A DNA stretch of 20,440 nucleotides from Candidatus Peregrinibacteria bacterium (GCA_018664365.1 JABJOK010000018.1:1-20440); one strand, 5' to 3'. Numbered from the stretch's first letter, positions 1 through 7,724 are shown. Numbers and translations: made by a program. Notes: generated by a model not told the origin, from the sequence alone.

Positions 1-320
1 ATAGAATCCGGCCAGTCAGTGCAGTAGAACTCTTCAAAATCATCCTTGTCTGTACTATAAAAATAGCCCACAGCCCCATTCTCAGCCAACAAGTATACGT
101 TCTTCAGCACTTCATCACGCTCGTCTGCCTTCAAAAATGCCATGAATTTATCCAGTCCACGGCGAACGAAAGACTCCAGGTTTCGGCCAGTACAAAAGGC
201 AATTGGCATCTTCTTTGCGAGCGAAACAAGAGCTTCAAGCATGTCATCCTCAAGAATAGGAATGCCCTTTTTGGTCACAGTTCCGTCAAAGTCAAAAATT
301 GCAGCTTTAATATTATTCAT
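1..320 (-). CDS. HAD-superfamily hydrolase, N-terminal part (3' end outside window)
   Basis: About 106 residues are visible from an ATG at 318-320, and the frame stays open to the window edge, so the C-terminus is missing. Residues 9-15 read FDFDGTV, the HAD motif I whose first Asp is the phospho-acceptor nucleophile. Residues 43-46 (CTGR) fit motif II, a conserved Thr after a hydrophobic strand. A later LAENGA segment is typical of HAD-IIB (Cof, sucrose-phosphatase, phosphomannomutase-like) phosphatases, in which a cap domain would follow. It starts 21 bases after the stop of the upstream O-antigen ligase-like gene on the same strand, so the two probably share a transcript. That suggests a sugar-phosphate substrate, but this is inference. 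There is no Shine-Dalgarno sequence before the ATG. HAD membership is secure; the substrate is unknown. Confidence 0.8.
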   Translation of the reverse strand, partial: MNNIKAAIFDFDGTVTKKGIPILEDDMLEALVSLAKKMPIAFCTGRNLESFVRRGLDKFMAFLKADERDEVLKNVYLLAENGAVGYFYSTDKDDFEEFYCTDWPDS

Positions 321-341
321 AATAGCCCGATAGGGTACTTA

Positions 342-2258
342 TCAATTAGCAGATCTGACAGGTTCATCCTCCTCTTCAGATTGAACTCTTTCACTGCGAA
401 GTAGCTCAGCAGTTTCAAGAATTACGGTTTTTTTAGTTAAATAGGATCGATCAATATATGGAGAGGCAAGATCTATAAACTCAGCAACAGCCTCCACATT
501 GTCTGTATAAGCAGTAAAATGGACGTTGTTCTCAACATAAAATAGAACATATCCATCAACAAGAGGCATAGTCTGTTCAATAAAGGACTTAGCACCAGCA
601 TAATCAGAAGAACTCAACAATAGCCGAAGATAGTCGACATAGTAGCTCCATTCATTCATAGGATTAAGCTGCAGCGCCTTTTGAAAATTGGACTTTGCTC
701 GTTCAAATTCACCATCCTTCGCGTATATAACTCCTTTAAGATAAAAGGCTCTAGAATCAAGCCTATTAAGCTCTATTTGCTTGTCTAAGGTCTCAATAGC
801 ACGCTCTCCCATATCTACTTCTACCATTACCTGCTGAACAGCAACATCATATTCCATGTACTTTTCAGCAACAGCCGTATAAAAACCTCTCTTATAATGA
901 GACATTTTCAAAGGCATGAATCTATTATACGTCGCATCATATGGATCAGGCTGCATTTGATGCAAAGCATATATAGCACCTTCACTAAGAGCAAAAACAG
1001 CAATCAATATACCGCAAATAAGGCCTATATAGTTTTTTCTAGCCTTAAAATCTCTTTTTACAAAGAACGATCTAATAAATGCCAGGAATAAGAATAGCAG
1101 CATCAAATTAACAATAAAATTGAAATTATAGTCGATCAAACTGTGCGCAAATGCCCCTAGCACACCAACTGAAAGCACATAAGCTGCCTGCCTTTTAGGC
1201 TTAGAAATAGTTTTAAATCGTGAAACAGTAGTAAATCCAACAGTTAAAAGGAATGCAATAAATCCAAACAGTGCAAATATCCCATTCTCAGCAGCAATCT
1301 TCAAAAACACATTGTGAGGATGGTCGGAGTTACCTAGAAATGTCTTCTGAATACCATTGTAGGCCTGTCTGAAACTAAATGGCCCCCATCCAAGAAGTGG
1401 CTTTTCCTTAGTTAACTCAATCGCTCCAATCCAAAAATCAACGCGCTCCTGCTTAGAGGTAAGGCTCTCAGTATTATCAAAGGTGACTCTCTCTGTTACA
1501 TCCTCAATTCTCAAATCATTCTGAATCTTAACGAAATTAATTCCAAGGAAAATACCCGCGGTAATAACAACGGTAAGGCCAGTCGCCAAAACCTGCTTTA
1601 GTTTAATTTTTCTAACAAAATAAAGGAGAATAAGCACTATTTGCCCTGCAAATGCGATCATTGCTCCACGAGAATAGGTGAGAATAAGGGCAGAAAACAC
1701 AATTCCAAGCAAAACAGCAATCCAGTAATGATTCTTTTTACCTGTGAAAATCAAAAACACCGGCCAGGTTAAGAGAAGATAGAGGGCAAAAGCATTTGGC
1801 CACTCATTTGCGTGATGGAAAATATTAAAAAACGGTCCAAACATGCGAGTTTCTGGCTGAAAAGCATACATTCCAAGGCCGATAACCGATGCAATAGCCG
1901 TTCCATAGAGAACAACCTTCAGGAACTTTTCCATCCAGGGGATCTTCTGATACGCGAACAATAGATACAAAAGACCTGCAGATAGGTAGGCGATTACCTC
2001 ACTTAAGCCAATATTCTTTGTCTCTGAAAATATAAATGAAGCTAGGTAAAAGCCCATAAATATAAGTAAAAACAGCTTTTCAAAATGAACTCTTTCTCGT
2101 TTTCTTTTAAACTCAACAATACCAATTACTCCCAATCCCACGGCCAAAAGCAATACAAGTGGCCATCCAGCACCATAATCGTACTTCTTAAATAGGGGAT
2201 TCAAGAGCGCAAAAAGGAAAAACGAACTGAGGAATATATATGAGAAGTATTTTTTCAT
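342..2258 (-). CDS. O-antigen ligase/polymerase (Wzy/WaaL-like) membrane protein with C-terminal TPRs
   Basis: This 638-residue integral membrane protein has roughly a dozen hydrophobic segments between residues 5 and 430, followed by a soluble C-terminal part. A TYSRG motif (194-198) and a HPHNVFLKIAAENG motif (313-326) in the large extracytoplasmic loop match the Wzy_C/O-antigen ligase family. That family transfers or polymerises undecaprenyl-linked glycans, or glycosylates proteins, at the outer face of the membrane. Residues about 488-533 form TPR-like helices (ALQLNP at the end of one). The frame is open upstream to 2477, which would overlap hflX. I chose the ATG at 2258 because a hydrophobic N-terminus (MKKYFSYIFL) begins there and a promoter -10 lies six bases upstream. 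Ligase, polymerase and PglL-type oligosaccharyltransferase activities cannot be separated from the sequence alone. Confidence 0.82.
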   Translation of the reverse strand: MKKYFSYIFLSSFFLFALLNPLFKKYDYGAGWPLVLLLAVGLGVIGIVEFKRKRERVHFEKLFLLIFMGFYLASFIFSETKNIGLSEVIAYLSAGLLYLLFAYQKIPWMEKFLKVVLYGTAIASVIGLGMYAFQPETRMFGPFFNIFHHANEWPNAFALYLLLTWPVFLIFTGKKNHYWIAVLLGIVFSALILTYSRGAMIAFAGQIVLILLYFVRKIKLKQVLATGLTVVITAGIFLGINFVKIQNDLRIEDVTERVTFDNTESLTSKQERVDFWIGAIELTKEKPLLGWGPFSFRQAYNGIQKTFLGNSDHPHNVFLKIAAENGIFALFGFIAFLLTVGFTTVSRFKTISKPKRQAAYVLSVGVLGAFAHSLIDYNFNFIVNLMLLFLFLAFIRSFFVKRDFKARKNYIGLICGILIAVFALSEGAIYALHQMQPDPYDATYNRFMPLKMSHYKRGFYTAVAEKYMEYDVAVQQVMVEVDMGERAIETLDKQIELNRLDSRAFYLKGVIYAKDGEFERAKSNFQKALQLNPMNEWSYYVDYLRLLLSSSDYAGAKSFIEQTMPLVDGYVLFYVENNVHFTAYTDNVEAVAEFIDLASPYIDRSYLTKKTVILETAELLRSERVQSEEEDEPVRSAN

Positions 2259-2264
2259 GGCGCC

Positions 2265-2273
2265 ATTATAACA
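2265..2273 (-). promoter_or_regulatory. Extended -10 promoter for the O-antigen ligase-like gene, predicting a leaderless mRNA
   Basis: On the minus strand the sequence reads TGTTATAAT, a perfect -10 hexamer (2265-2270) with the TGn extension. No good -35 is seen at 16-18 bases, which extended -10 promoters can tolerate. The -10 is separated from the ATG at 2258 by only six bases, so the first transcribed base should be at or next to the start codon. The 61-base divergent gap also holds a weak TAAAAT (2305-2310) ten bases before the hflX start. Confidence 0.55.
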
Positions 2274-2319
2274 AACTAGCTCTTCAATGAAACAAAATCT
2301 TGTGTAAAATACGGCCATT

Positions 2320-3570
2320 ATGGGAAAACAAAGAAAAAAGACGATTTTAATTGATGTTATTGACCTCGAGACATCCAGGGAGGCCGCTTTTACGCGGCTT
2401 TTAGAGCTTGAGAGCCTAGTTGAAACGTATGGGAGCATCGTTGTTCTTAAAACAATCCAGAAGCGTGCCCTTCCCAACTACAAAACCTACATAGGATCAG
2501 GGAAACTTAAGGATATAATTGAGGAAGCCAAGGAAAATGGAGCAGATCTTATAGTTATTAATAACATTCTTAAATCCCGACAGATCTTCAATATAGAGGA
2601 ACAATGTAGAGAGGCTGGGCTTAAGGACGTCAAAGTATGGGATAGAGTAGATCTAATTCTAAAGATTTTCGCAAAGCATGCCAAATCCACAGAGGCAAAG
2701 CTTCAGATCGAACTCGCATCTATTCGCCATATGGGACCTAGGATTTTCAACATGGGTATCGAACTTATGCAGCAGGCAGGAGGTATTGGTATTCGTGGAG
2801 GACAGGGAGAGACAAATGTCGAGCTTATGAAACGGCATCTAAAAAAGCAGGAACTGACCATAATGAAGAAGCTCGAGCATTATGAGAACATCCACAAAGG
2901 GCATAGAGACCGCAGAAGAAGGCAGAATTTCAAGACTTTCGCACTTGTTGGATACACCAATGCAGGCAAAAGTTCACTTTTAAATGCTCTTACAAGGAAA
3001 GGCGCCTACGTCGCGGATCAGCTTTTTGCGACATTGGATACACGTATAGGTAAGCTTTATCTTCCAAATCCGAAGAAGGAAGTTCTCCTTTCAGACACTA
3101 TCGGATTCATTCAGGATCTACCTCCAGGACTTATAAAAGCCTTTAAATCTACACTAGCAGAGGCAATCGACTCAGATGTGATCTTTCATGTAATAGATGT
3201 TACAGATCCGCAGATATATATGAAGATAGACGTAGTGGAAGACATTTTAGAGCAGCTAGAACTTCACGAAAAACCAAAGATATATGTTTTCAACAAGACT
3301 GATCTTATGAAAAAGTACGACCTCCCAGGCGAAGAGTTTGATCCAGAGAATAGAAAAAATTATCCAGGAATTTTGAAAGCAGGAAAGGACACAGCAGCAT
3401 TACTCGGATGGAAAGAGGTTGAAGAAATTGAATTAGAACTAGCCAAAAAGAGCATACACGACCCTCTAAAGCTAAAAAGGAAATACAGGAAATTCAATCC
3501 AGTATTTGTTTCCGCACATAAGAAAACAAACTTTAAAGATCTATTAAAGGAAATGGAGAAGCATTTGTAA
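2320..3570 (+). CDS. hflX: GTPase HflX
   Basis: This is the ribosome-associated GTPase HflX, 416 residues; family members split or rescue stalled 70S ribosomes under stress. The N-terminal HflX domain carries YIGSGKL (58-63) and a helical linker with GGIGIRGGQGE (154-164). The G domain follows, with P-loop GYTNAGKSS (211-219), G2 around TLDTR (238-242), G3 DTIGF (259-263), G4 NKTD (325-328) and G5 FVSA (396-399). The G4-G5 spacing, about 67 residues, is longer than I would expect and contains a charged insertion (about 335-380). The ATG at 2320 has no Shine-Dalgarno sequence. The gene is divergent from the O-antigen ligase-like gene. Its stop lies 11 bases before the left inverted repeat of the GC-rich island, so hflX ends exactly where foreign-looking DNA begins. 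Confidence 0.95.
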   Translation: MGKQRKKTILIDVIDLETSREAAFTRLLELESLVETYGSIVVLKTIQKRALPNYKTYIGSGKLKDIIEEAKENGADLIVINNILKSRQIFNIEEQCREAGLKDVKVWDRVDLILKIFAKHAKSTEAKLQIELASIRHMGPRIFNMGIELMQQAGGIGIRGGQGETNVELMKRHLKKQELTIMKKLEHYENIHKGHRDRRRRQNFKTFALVGYTNAGKSSLLNALTRKGAYVADQLFATLDTRIGKLYLPNPKKEVLLSDTIGFIQDLPPGLIKAFKSTLAEAIDSDVIFHVIDVTDPQIYMKIDVVEDILEQLELHEKPKIYVFNKTDLMKKYDLPGEEFDPENRKNYPGILKAGKDTAALLGWKEVEEIELELAKKSIHDPLKLKRKYRKFNPVFVSAHKKTNFKDLLKEMEKHL

Positions 3571-3581
3571 TTAAAGAAAAG

Positions 3582-3595
3582 CAAGTAGGTAAGAC
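3582..3595 (+). repeat. Left 14-bp inverted repeat of the GC-rich island
   Basis: The sequence CAAGTAGGTAAGAC is found here and, in inverted orientation, at 5522-5535. It lies 11 bases after the hflX stop codon. All 14 bases match, and identity is lost immediately outside. Just inside, both ends continue into AT-rich sequence. Confidence 0.8.
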
Positions 3596-3603
3596 TTAAA
3601 TCA

Positions 3604-3677
3604 CTCTCAAAACTTGAGAGGAGAGTTCGCCGCGAGGAGGGGAGGGGACGTGTCGAGGGAAACACGCCCCTCCCTCC
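3604..3677. other. Hairpin-rich left flank of the island (two strong inverted repeats)
   Basis: Two stems are visible. At 3604-3620, CTCTCAA and TTGAGAG flank a three-base AAC spacer. At 3636-3653 and 3662-3677 a G-rich arm pairs with a C-rich arm over about 16 bp with two single-base bulges and an eight-base loop. Neither is followed by a T-run on either strand, so they are not textbook intrinsic terminators. They lie downstream of the antiporter stop codon on its strand and between two convergent genes. They may stabilise 3' ends or be recognition structures of an element end. From 3678 to 3785 I see only further GC-rich non-coding sequence, including a run of eight G residues (3692-3699). 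Confidence 0.6.
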
Positions 3678-3785
3678 TGCGACAGGACGCCGGGGGGGGA
3701 ATGGCGCCCTTTCACGATGCTAGAGACTCCCCGGCCAGTGGGCGACCGACCAGGTGGGGCATGAGCCTTGCATCATGATTGGCTT

Positions 3786-5243
3786 CTACCCGAAGATCCA
3801 GACGACGGCAGCGGTGTAGAACGCTCCGAAGAGCGCAAGCTTCACCGCCACGGGGAAGACCCGGCGGATCCATCCGACGAAACTCAAACGGACGCCCGCC
3901 TTGATGAAGATGAGCCACACGACGATGTTTGGCGCGTTGCCGATCAGCGTCATGACTCCTCCGGTCAGGGAACCCCAGGCCGTTCCGATCTGTTCACCTG
4001 TGGTGTACGAGATAGGGGCGAGCTGGAATACCGCCAGGGCGTTGTCCGCCCAGCCGGAGAAGATGTCACTGGTCCAGAAGAGCGCGATCGAGCGCCCCAT
4101 CGGGTCCGTAGGGAGCTGCTCCCCGAACATCTTGATAGCGTCTGCGATCAGATCACCCATGAACATCAGGGAGAAGAGAAATGCGAAGACCAGGGCACTT
4201 TCCCAGGCCTGCTCCATGAGGTGCAGGATAGGATTGTGGGAATGCTCCGCGCCAGTCGCCTCCTCCGCGGACTCGTCCGCAGGGGTGAGCTTCTCGAACT
4301 TGACCGCGTAGAACAGGTTGATCGCCAACGAGATCACCAGCATGACGAGCATGCCGACGATGCTCCTCGGGTCGGAAAAGACGCCGAACCAGAGGACCCC
4401 AGCCCAGAGGACGAGGTTGACGAAGTCGATGCCACGAAGCGGCTGGTTCTCGATCTTGACGGAGTCCTCGCAGTTGGCCGAGACCTTCTTGGCCTCGAAT
4501 GCGACTATCAGAAGCGACACCAAGACCGCCGGGCCGAGGTACATCGCCGTTTCGAGAGTCGACCAACCGAAGGCGTTTGCCGCGATGACGATCGACGGTG
4601 CGGCGAAGTTCGTTAGTCCGCCACCGACGCCAACGGCCGACGCCTCAAGAACCAGGATCTGCTCCTTTGCCTTGCGGCTCTGGTTCATGTTCACCAGCGC
4701 GACCGAACCGGTCACGGCTGCCGCTACTGCCACCTCAGAGAGGAGCGAAGAGGCAAAGCCGATCAGGATCATCGCGATGAAGTTGAAGGTGGCCTCGTTG
4801 CCACCGCTGCGCCTTTGAACCCACGCCATGAGCTTGTTCACGAACCTGCCGAGTTGCAGGCTTTGGAACATCATTGCCATGACCAGCACCGCGGCCAGCA
4901 TGTCAATGTTGCCCATGACGTGCGCGAGCACAGAGGTCGGCCCGTTGAATGAAAGGAAGAGCATCAGCGTTCCAAGGGCGCCGAAGCTTGCGAGGACTTC
5001 CGGCTTGCAGAAGAACTCGACTCGCTTGAGAGCCGTGGGGCTCAGCCCGTTGCCAGTTCGGTCAGCGAGCGCCTTGATGCCCATTTCCAGGAAGGCCATG
5101 CACATCAGCGTGCACGTAAGCGATGCGACGCATAGCCAGAGAAGGGGGTTGCCCCCACTGTGATCTCCCCCGTCGCTTGCGAACGCCACTGACGGCGCTG
5201 CGATGACGGCCAGGGTTACCAGGGGTTGTAGAAGTCGTACCAT
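3786..5243 (-). CDS. Na+/H+ antiporter, NhaD/ion-transporter (IT) superfamily type
   Basis: This 485-residue polytopic inner-membrane protein has about 12 hydrophobic segments. Residues 1-22 look like a signal peptide or first helix ending AFA. Two halves carry related re-entrant-loop signatures: GVGGGLTNFAAPS (205-217) and GVMTLIGNAPN (429-439). Residues 392-402 (SDIFSGWADNA) resemble the S...DN motif of NhaD-type antiporters, and SE at 169-170 sits in the equivalent part of the first half. The predicted job is exchange of Na+ or Li+ for H+, a guess from superfamily; the Pfam 'putative Na+/H+ antiporter' family is my best match from memory. The gene is much more GC-rich than its neighbours. 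It is also the only gene here with a clear Shine-Dalgarno sequence (GGAGG, 5254-5258, ten bases before the ATG). A long structured leader precedes it. All three points suggest horizontal acquisition. Confidence 0.75.
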   Translation of the reverse strand: MVRLLQPLVTLAVIAAPSVAFASDGGDHSGGNPLLWLCVASLTCTLMCMAFLEMGIKALADRTGNGLSPTALKRVEFFCKPEVLASFGALGTLMLFLSFNGPTSVLAHVMGNIDMLAAVLVMAMMFQSLQLGRFVNKLMAWVQRRSGGNEATFNFIAMILIGFASSLLSEVAVAAAVTGSVALVNMNQSRKAKEQILVLEASAVGVGGGLTNFAAPSIVIAANAFGWSTLETAMYLGPAVLVSLLIVAFEAKKVSANCEDSVKIENQPLRGIDFVNLVLWAGVLWFGVFSDPRSIVGMLVMLVISLAINLFYAVKFEKLTPADESAEEATGAEHSHNPILHLMEQAWESALVFAFLFSLMFMGDLIADAIKMFGEQLPTDPMGRSIALFWTSDIFSGWADNALAVFQLAPISYTTGEQIGTAWGSLTGGVMTLIGNAPNIVVWLIFIKAGVRLSFVGWIRRVFPVAVKLALFGAFYTAAVVWIFG

Positions 5244-5491
5244 ATCAGTCTAGCCTCCGCGTACCTGCTAACTTCAGCAGGCTCGTTCTGGAGAGGGGAC
5301 CACTTTGTTGCGTGGTCAGTGCCTCTCCTGTGTATAGGATGTACTTTTGCCAGCGTCCCTCAACGCTGACTTCTATTCGACGATTCTCTCCGATCCCTCC
5401 CGAGTGGGAGATACCGTTTAACCTCCTTTGGTTATATTTATCTCTCGGAAGAGATCGTCTAAGCGACAAAAGGCCTTAAATAGGGGCTTTT
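5244..5491 (-). promoter_or_regulatory. Highly structured 5' leader of the antiporter gene, candidate cation-responsive riboswitch
   Basis: About 250 bases upstream of the antiporter hold a series of stems, in plus coordinates: 5264-5281 (CCTGCT/AGCAGG, six-base loop); 5290-5296 with 5322-5328, continuing as 5298-5303 with 5312-5317; 5351-5368 (CAGCGT/ACGCTG); 5397-5410 (CTCCC/GGGAG); 5440-5455 (ATCTCT/AGAGAT). Two alternatives compete. Bases 5379-5389 can pair with 5450-5459 and break the last hairpin. Bases 5252-5256 can pair with 5279-5283, masking part of the GGAGG ribosome site and breaking the first hairpin. Competing folds over a ribosome-binding site upstream of a cation antiporter are what translation-controlling riboswitches such as the nhaA-I (Li+) or DUF1646 (Na+) RNAs do. 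I could not test either model, so the class is a hypothesis. A 74-codon TTG frame here (5245-5469) is probably spurious. Confidence 0.5.
5468..5491. terminator. Bidirectional terminator-like hairpin near the right end of the island
   Basis: AAAAGGCC pairs with GGGCTTTT around an eight-base AT-rich loop, with one G-G mismatch. The arms end in A4 and T4, so each strand shows a stem followed by a short T-run. On the minus strand it would sit early in the antiporter leader and could attenuate transcription entering from outside the island or take part in leader control. Confidence 0.4.
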
Positions 5492-5521
5492 ACCATTCAG
5501 ACAATCTCTCCCGTTTAAAAT

Positions 5522-5535
5522 GTCTTACCTACTTG
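5522..5535 (-). repeat. Right 14-bp inverted repeat of the GC-rich island
   Basis: GTCTTACCTACTTG is the exact reverse complement of the repeat at 3582-3595. Outside it (5536-5736) base composition returns to that of the chromosome and no reading frame is present until ldh. That 200-base gap holds a small palindrome at 5604-5618 (ATGAT/ATCAT around five T) and the ldh promoter. Confidence 0.8.
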
Positions 5536-5679
5536 TTAAATATCATGCGTCACAGCTAAGAAGGTATTCAAATTGGATCCTAAATTAACAACTTTGACAC
5601 AAGATGATTTTTTATCATTGCACCATAAAAAAATCAAGACGTAAAAAACTTGAGAAATCGCTAAGCCAAGAGGAATCTA

Positions 5680-5708
5680 TTTAAAACCACAAAGAAAAAT
5701 GCTATAAT
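5680..5708 (+). promoter_or_regulatory. Promoter for ldh-femX
   Basis: A perfect extended -10, TGCTATAAT (hexamer 5703-5708), is preceded at 17 bases by TTTAAA (5680-5685), a four-of-six match to the -35 consensus. The predicted transcript has a leader of about 20 bases. An AGGAG at 5712-5716 is 20 bases from the ATG, too far for a normal ribosome site, and could pair with TCCT at 5725-5728. Confidence 0.7.
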
Positions 5709-5736
5709 AACAGGAGCAAATAATCCTCACATAAAA

Positions 5737-6690
5737 ATGGCAAAAACAAAAAAATCTGACAACAAATCCTGTAAGGAGTGTCGCTTCAAAGCTTCAGTCA
5801 TTGGATGCGGGAGCGTAGGCGCAACAACTGCATACGCATACTTTCTTTCGGGAACAGTTACAGATTTAGCCATTGTGGATATAGATAAAGGGCGTGCAGA
5901 GGGGCTTATGCTCGACTTAGAGCACGCAACAGCATTTACTCCCCACACTGAGGTTGAGGCCTCTGACGATTTTGCTATCTGCAAAAATTCAGATTTAGTA
6001 GTTGTGACAGCAGGAGCACGGCAAAAGGAAGGAGAAACAAGACTCGATCTTATTGAAAAAAATAGAAGCATCTTCAAATCTATCATTCCAAAGATCGCGA
6101 AAGTTGCTCCAAACGCAATTCTTCTAATCGTTTCAAATCCTGTAGATATTCTAACTCATGAGGCGCTAAAACTATCAAAGTTCCCTAAGAACAGAGTTTT
6201 TGGATCAGGAACAGTACTAGATTCAGTTAGACTTCAATATCACATCTCAGAAAAAATAAACGTTCACCCAAGCTCAATAGACGCATATATTCTTGGAGAA
6301 CATGGGGATAGTTCATTTCCATACTACAGTTCTGCAAATATCCTAGGAAAACCTCTAGCAAAATGGGAGGGATTCAACAAAAAAGCAGCAAGGCAGGCTT
6401 ACAAAGACACAAAAGAAGCTGCATATCGCATTATCAATGATCAAGGATATACTTGCTATTCAATAGCAACAGTCGTTCGAGAACTCACAGAATCAATATT
6501 TGAAGACAAGAAGAAGGTGTTTACACTTTCAGTCCCATTAGAAAACTATCATGGAAATTCCGGTGTTTGTCTAAGCGTACCGTGTGTACTTGGCAAAAAT
6601 GGAATTGAAGAAGTAATAAAAGTTCCGCTAAACGCAGAGGAGAAAAAAGCACTCAAGAAAAGCGTAAAAACACTAAAAGAAATACTTTAA
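5737..6690 (+). CDS. ldh: L-lactate dehydrogenase (NAD+)
   Basis: This is a 317-residue LDH/MDH-family dehydrogenase that reduces pyruvate to L-lactate in the cytoplasm, regenerating NAD+ in fermentation. It has the Rossmann GxGxxG as GCGSVG (23-28) and an acidic residue at D48, after the second strand, for NAD preference. The mobile loop is ARQKEGETR (94-102). Gln96 sits where lactate dehydrogenases have Gln and malate dehydrogenases Arg, which supports lactate specificity. Arg102 is the loop arginine, DSVR (162-165) carries the catalytic Asp and substrate Arg, and EHGDS (188-192) holds the catalytic His189. The first 15 residues are a lysine- and cysteine-rich extension (CKEC) not needed for the fold. 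A FemAB-like gene overlaps its stop by one base. Confidence 0.93.
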   Translation: MAKTKKSDNKSCKECRFKASVIGCGSVGATTAYAYFLSGTVTDLAIVDIDKGRAEGLMLDLEHATAFTPHTEVEASDDFAICKNSDLVVVTAGARQKEGETRLDLIEKNRSIFKSIIPKIAKVAPNAILLIVSNPVDILTHEALKLSKFPKNRVFGSGTVLDSVRLQYHISEKINVHPSSIDAYILGEHGDSSFPYYSSANILGKPLAKWEGFNKKAARQAYKDTKEAAYRIINDQGYTCYSIATVVRELTESIFEDKKKVFTLSVPLENYHGNSGVCLSVPCVLGKNGIEEVIKVPLNAEEKKALKKSVKTLKEIL

Positions 6691-7715
6691 TGGCTTACTA
6701 TTGCAGCTATATAAGTGAAAAATACAAGGAGGAATGGGAGTGCCTAGCCCAGAAACATCCTTCTAGCGGATTTCATCAATCTTTTAATTGGGCAAAATTT
6801 AAACAAGCAGATGACTGGGACTCCTACAAAATTGGCATTTTCAATGAAAAGGACAAGCTGATTGGGGGAGCTGTGATTCTACAATTCCATTTCCACTCAA
6901 CAAAGACCAACTTTCTATACATTCCAGAAGGGCCAATTTTAAATTATGATAAAGATGAAGAGCTAGACGCTCAATGGAAGGTTCTCGAAACAGCCATTTT
7001 AAGCATAGTAGACGTTGGGAAAAACGCAAAAACTACACATTTTCGAATAGAACCACGCTTAAGTATCTGTCCAAAATGGTTTTTATCTAAATTTACAAAG
7101 GCTCCTCTTAATCTACAGCCAAAATACACACAAGTGGCTGATTTAAGCCCCTCACAAGATAAAATATTGTCTCAAATGAAGCCAAAAGGACGCTACAACA
7201 TACGTCTTGCTGAAAAAAAAGGCGTGAAAATAACAAAGATAGATACGGTCAATAAGAAGGACCGGGAAGAATTTTACAAAATATACAAGCAGACCTTTGA
7301 AAGAAACAAATTTGAAGGTAAGCAAAAAGACCTTTTTGAGAATCTAATGACCAAGTGCAAGCCTATTTCCAGTTTATTCTTCGCAGAGTATGAAGGAAGA
7401 AGGATCGCTACTGCATACGTTGTGTACTACGGAGATCGCGCGACCTATCTATACGGAGCTTCCAGTAACGAAAATAGGGATGTTATGGCTCCTTATCTAC
7501 TGCACTGGAGCATTATGAAAGACGCAAAAGAAAATGGTTACAAGTCCTATGACTTCTGGGGAATAGCTCCACAAACAGCAAAAGAACATGACTGGAAAGG
7601 GCTAACAAACTTCAAAAAGAAATTTGGCGGAAAAGAAGTGGCCCTGGTCGGTGCCTATGACCATATTATACAAAAAGACCTCTACGAGGCCTTCCTGCAA
7701 AAGCATGAGCTTTAA
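6690..7715 (+). CDS. FemAB/FemX-like aminoacyltransferase (peptidoglycan bridge formation)
   Basis: The 341-residue protein resembles FemABX/MurM transferases, which add amino acids from aminoacyl-tRNA to the peptidoglycan stem peptide and have two GNAT-like subdomains. Supporting segments are an N-terminal GFHQSFNWAKFKQ (27 on), the IPEGPIL strand-turn (about 77-83), KPKGRYNIRLAEKKGV (about 164-179) and YDFWGIAP (about 287-294). Each is a typical feature of the family. The ATG shares its A with the ldh stop (TAATG), indicating translational coupling. No signal peptide or membrane helix is seen, so it acts in the cytoplasm on lipid-linked precursor if the assignment is right. The amino acid added cannot be predicted. 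The alternative is a BioF2-like GNAT of related fold with another acceptor. Confidence 0.82.
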   Translation: MAYYCSYISEKYKEEWECLAQKHPSSGFHQSFNWAKFKQADDWDSYKIGIFNEKDKLIGGAVILQFHFHSTKTNFLYIPEGPILNYDKDEELDAQWKVLETAILSIVDVGKNAKTTHFRIEPRLSICPKWFLSKFTKAPLNLQPKYTQVADLSPSQDKILSQMKPKGRYNIRLAEKKGVKITKIDTVNKKDREEFYKIYKQTFERNKFEGKQKDLFENLMTKCKPISSLFFAEYEGRRIATAYVVYYGDRATYLYGASSNENRDVMAPYLLHWSIMKDAKENGYKSYDFWGIAPQTAKEHDWKGLTNFKKKFGGKEVALVGAYDHIIQKDLYEAFLQKHEL

Positions 7716-7724
7716 AGTGAACGT

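Larger units (their letters stand above)
3582..5535. mobile_element. Candidate mobile or acquired island bounded by a 14-bp inverted repeat, carrying one antiporter gene
   Basis: Seen directly: a perfect 14-bp inverted repeat brackets about 1.95 kb that is clearly more GC-rich than everything around it, with the change falling close to the repeats. Inside are one complete antiporter gene, about 190 bases of hairpin-rich sequence on its 3' side and about 280 bases on its 5' side. There is no transposase or integrase, so any movement would need help in trans, as in MITE-like or passenger elements. No convincing target-site duplication is seen; TTAA occurs at 3571-3574 and 5536-5539 but is not symmetric with the repeats. 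Other explanations are a relic of a larger insertion or an assembly join. Confidence 0.4.

Noticed and set aside
3768..4818. Several plus-strand reading frames opposite the antiporter gene
   Set aside because: Shadow frames kept open by high GC; they lack hydrophobic or conserved patterns, whereas the minus-strand frame encodes a full membrane transporter.
5245..5469. 74-codon reading frame directly upstream of the antiporter
   Set aside because: It begins with TTG without a ribosome site, has no recognisable protein pattern, and overlaps dense RNA-like hairpins; better read as leader.
3571..5539. TTAA at both island edges as a target-site duplication
   Set aside because: The left copy is seven bases away from the inverted repeat and the right copy is adjacent, so the geometry is not symmetric and TTAA is frequent in AT-rich DNA.
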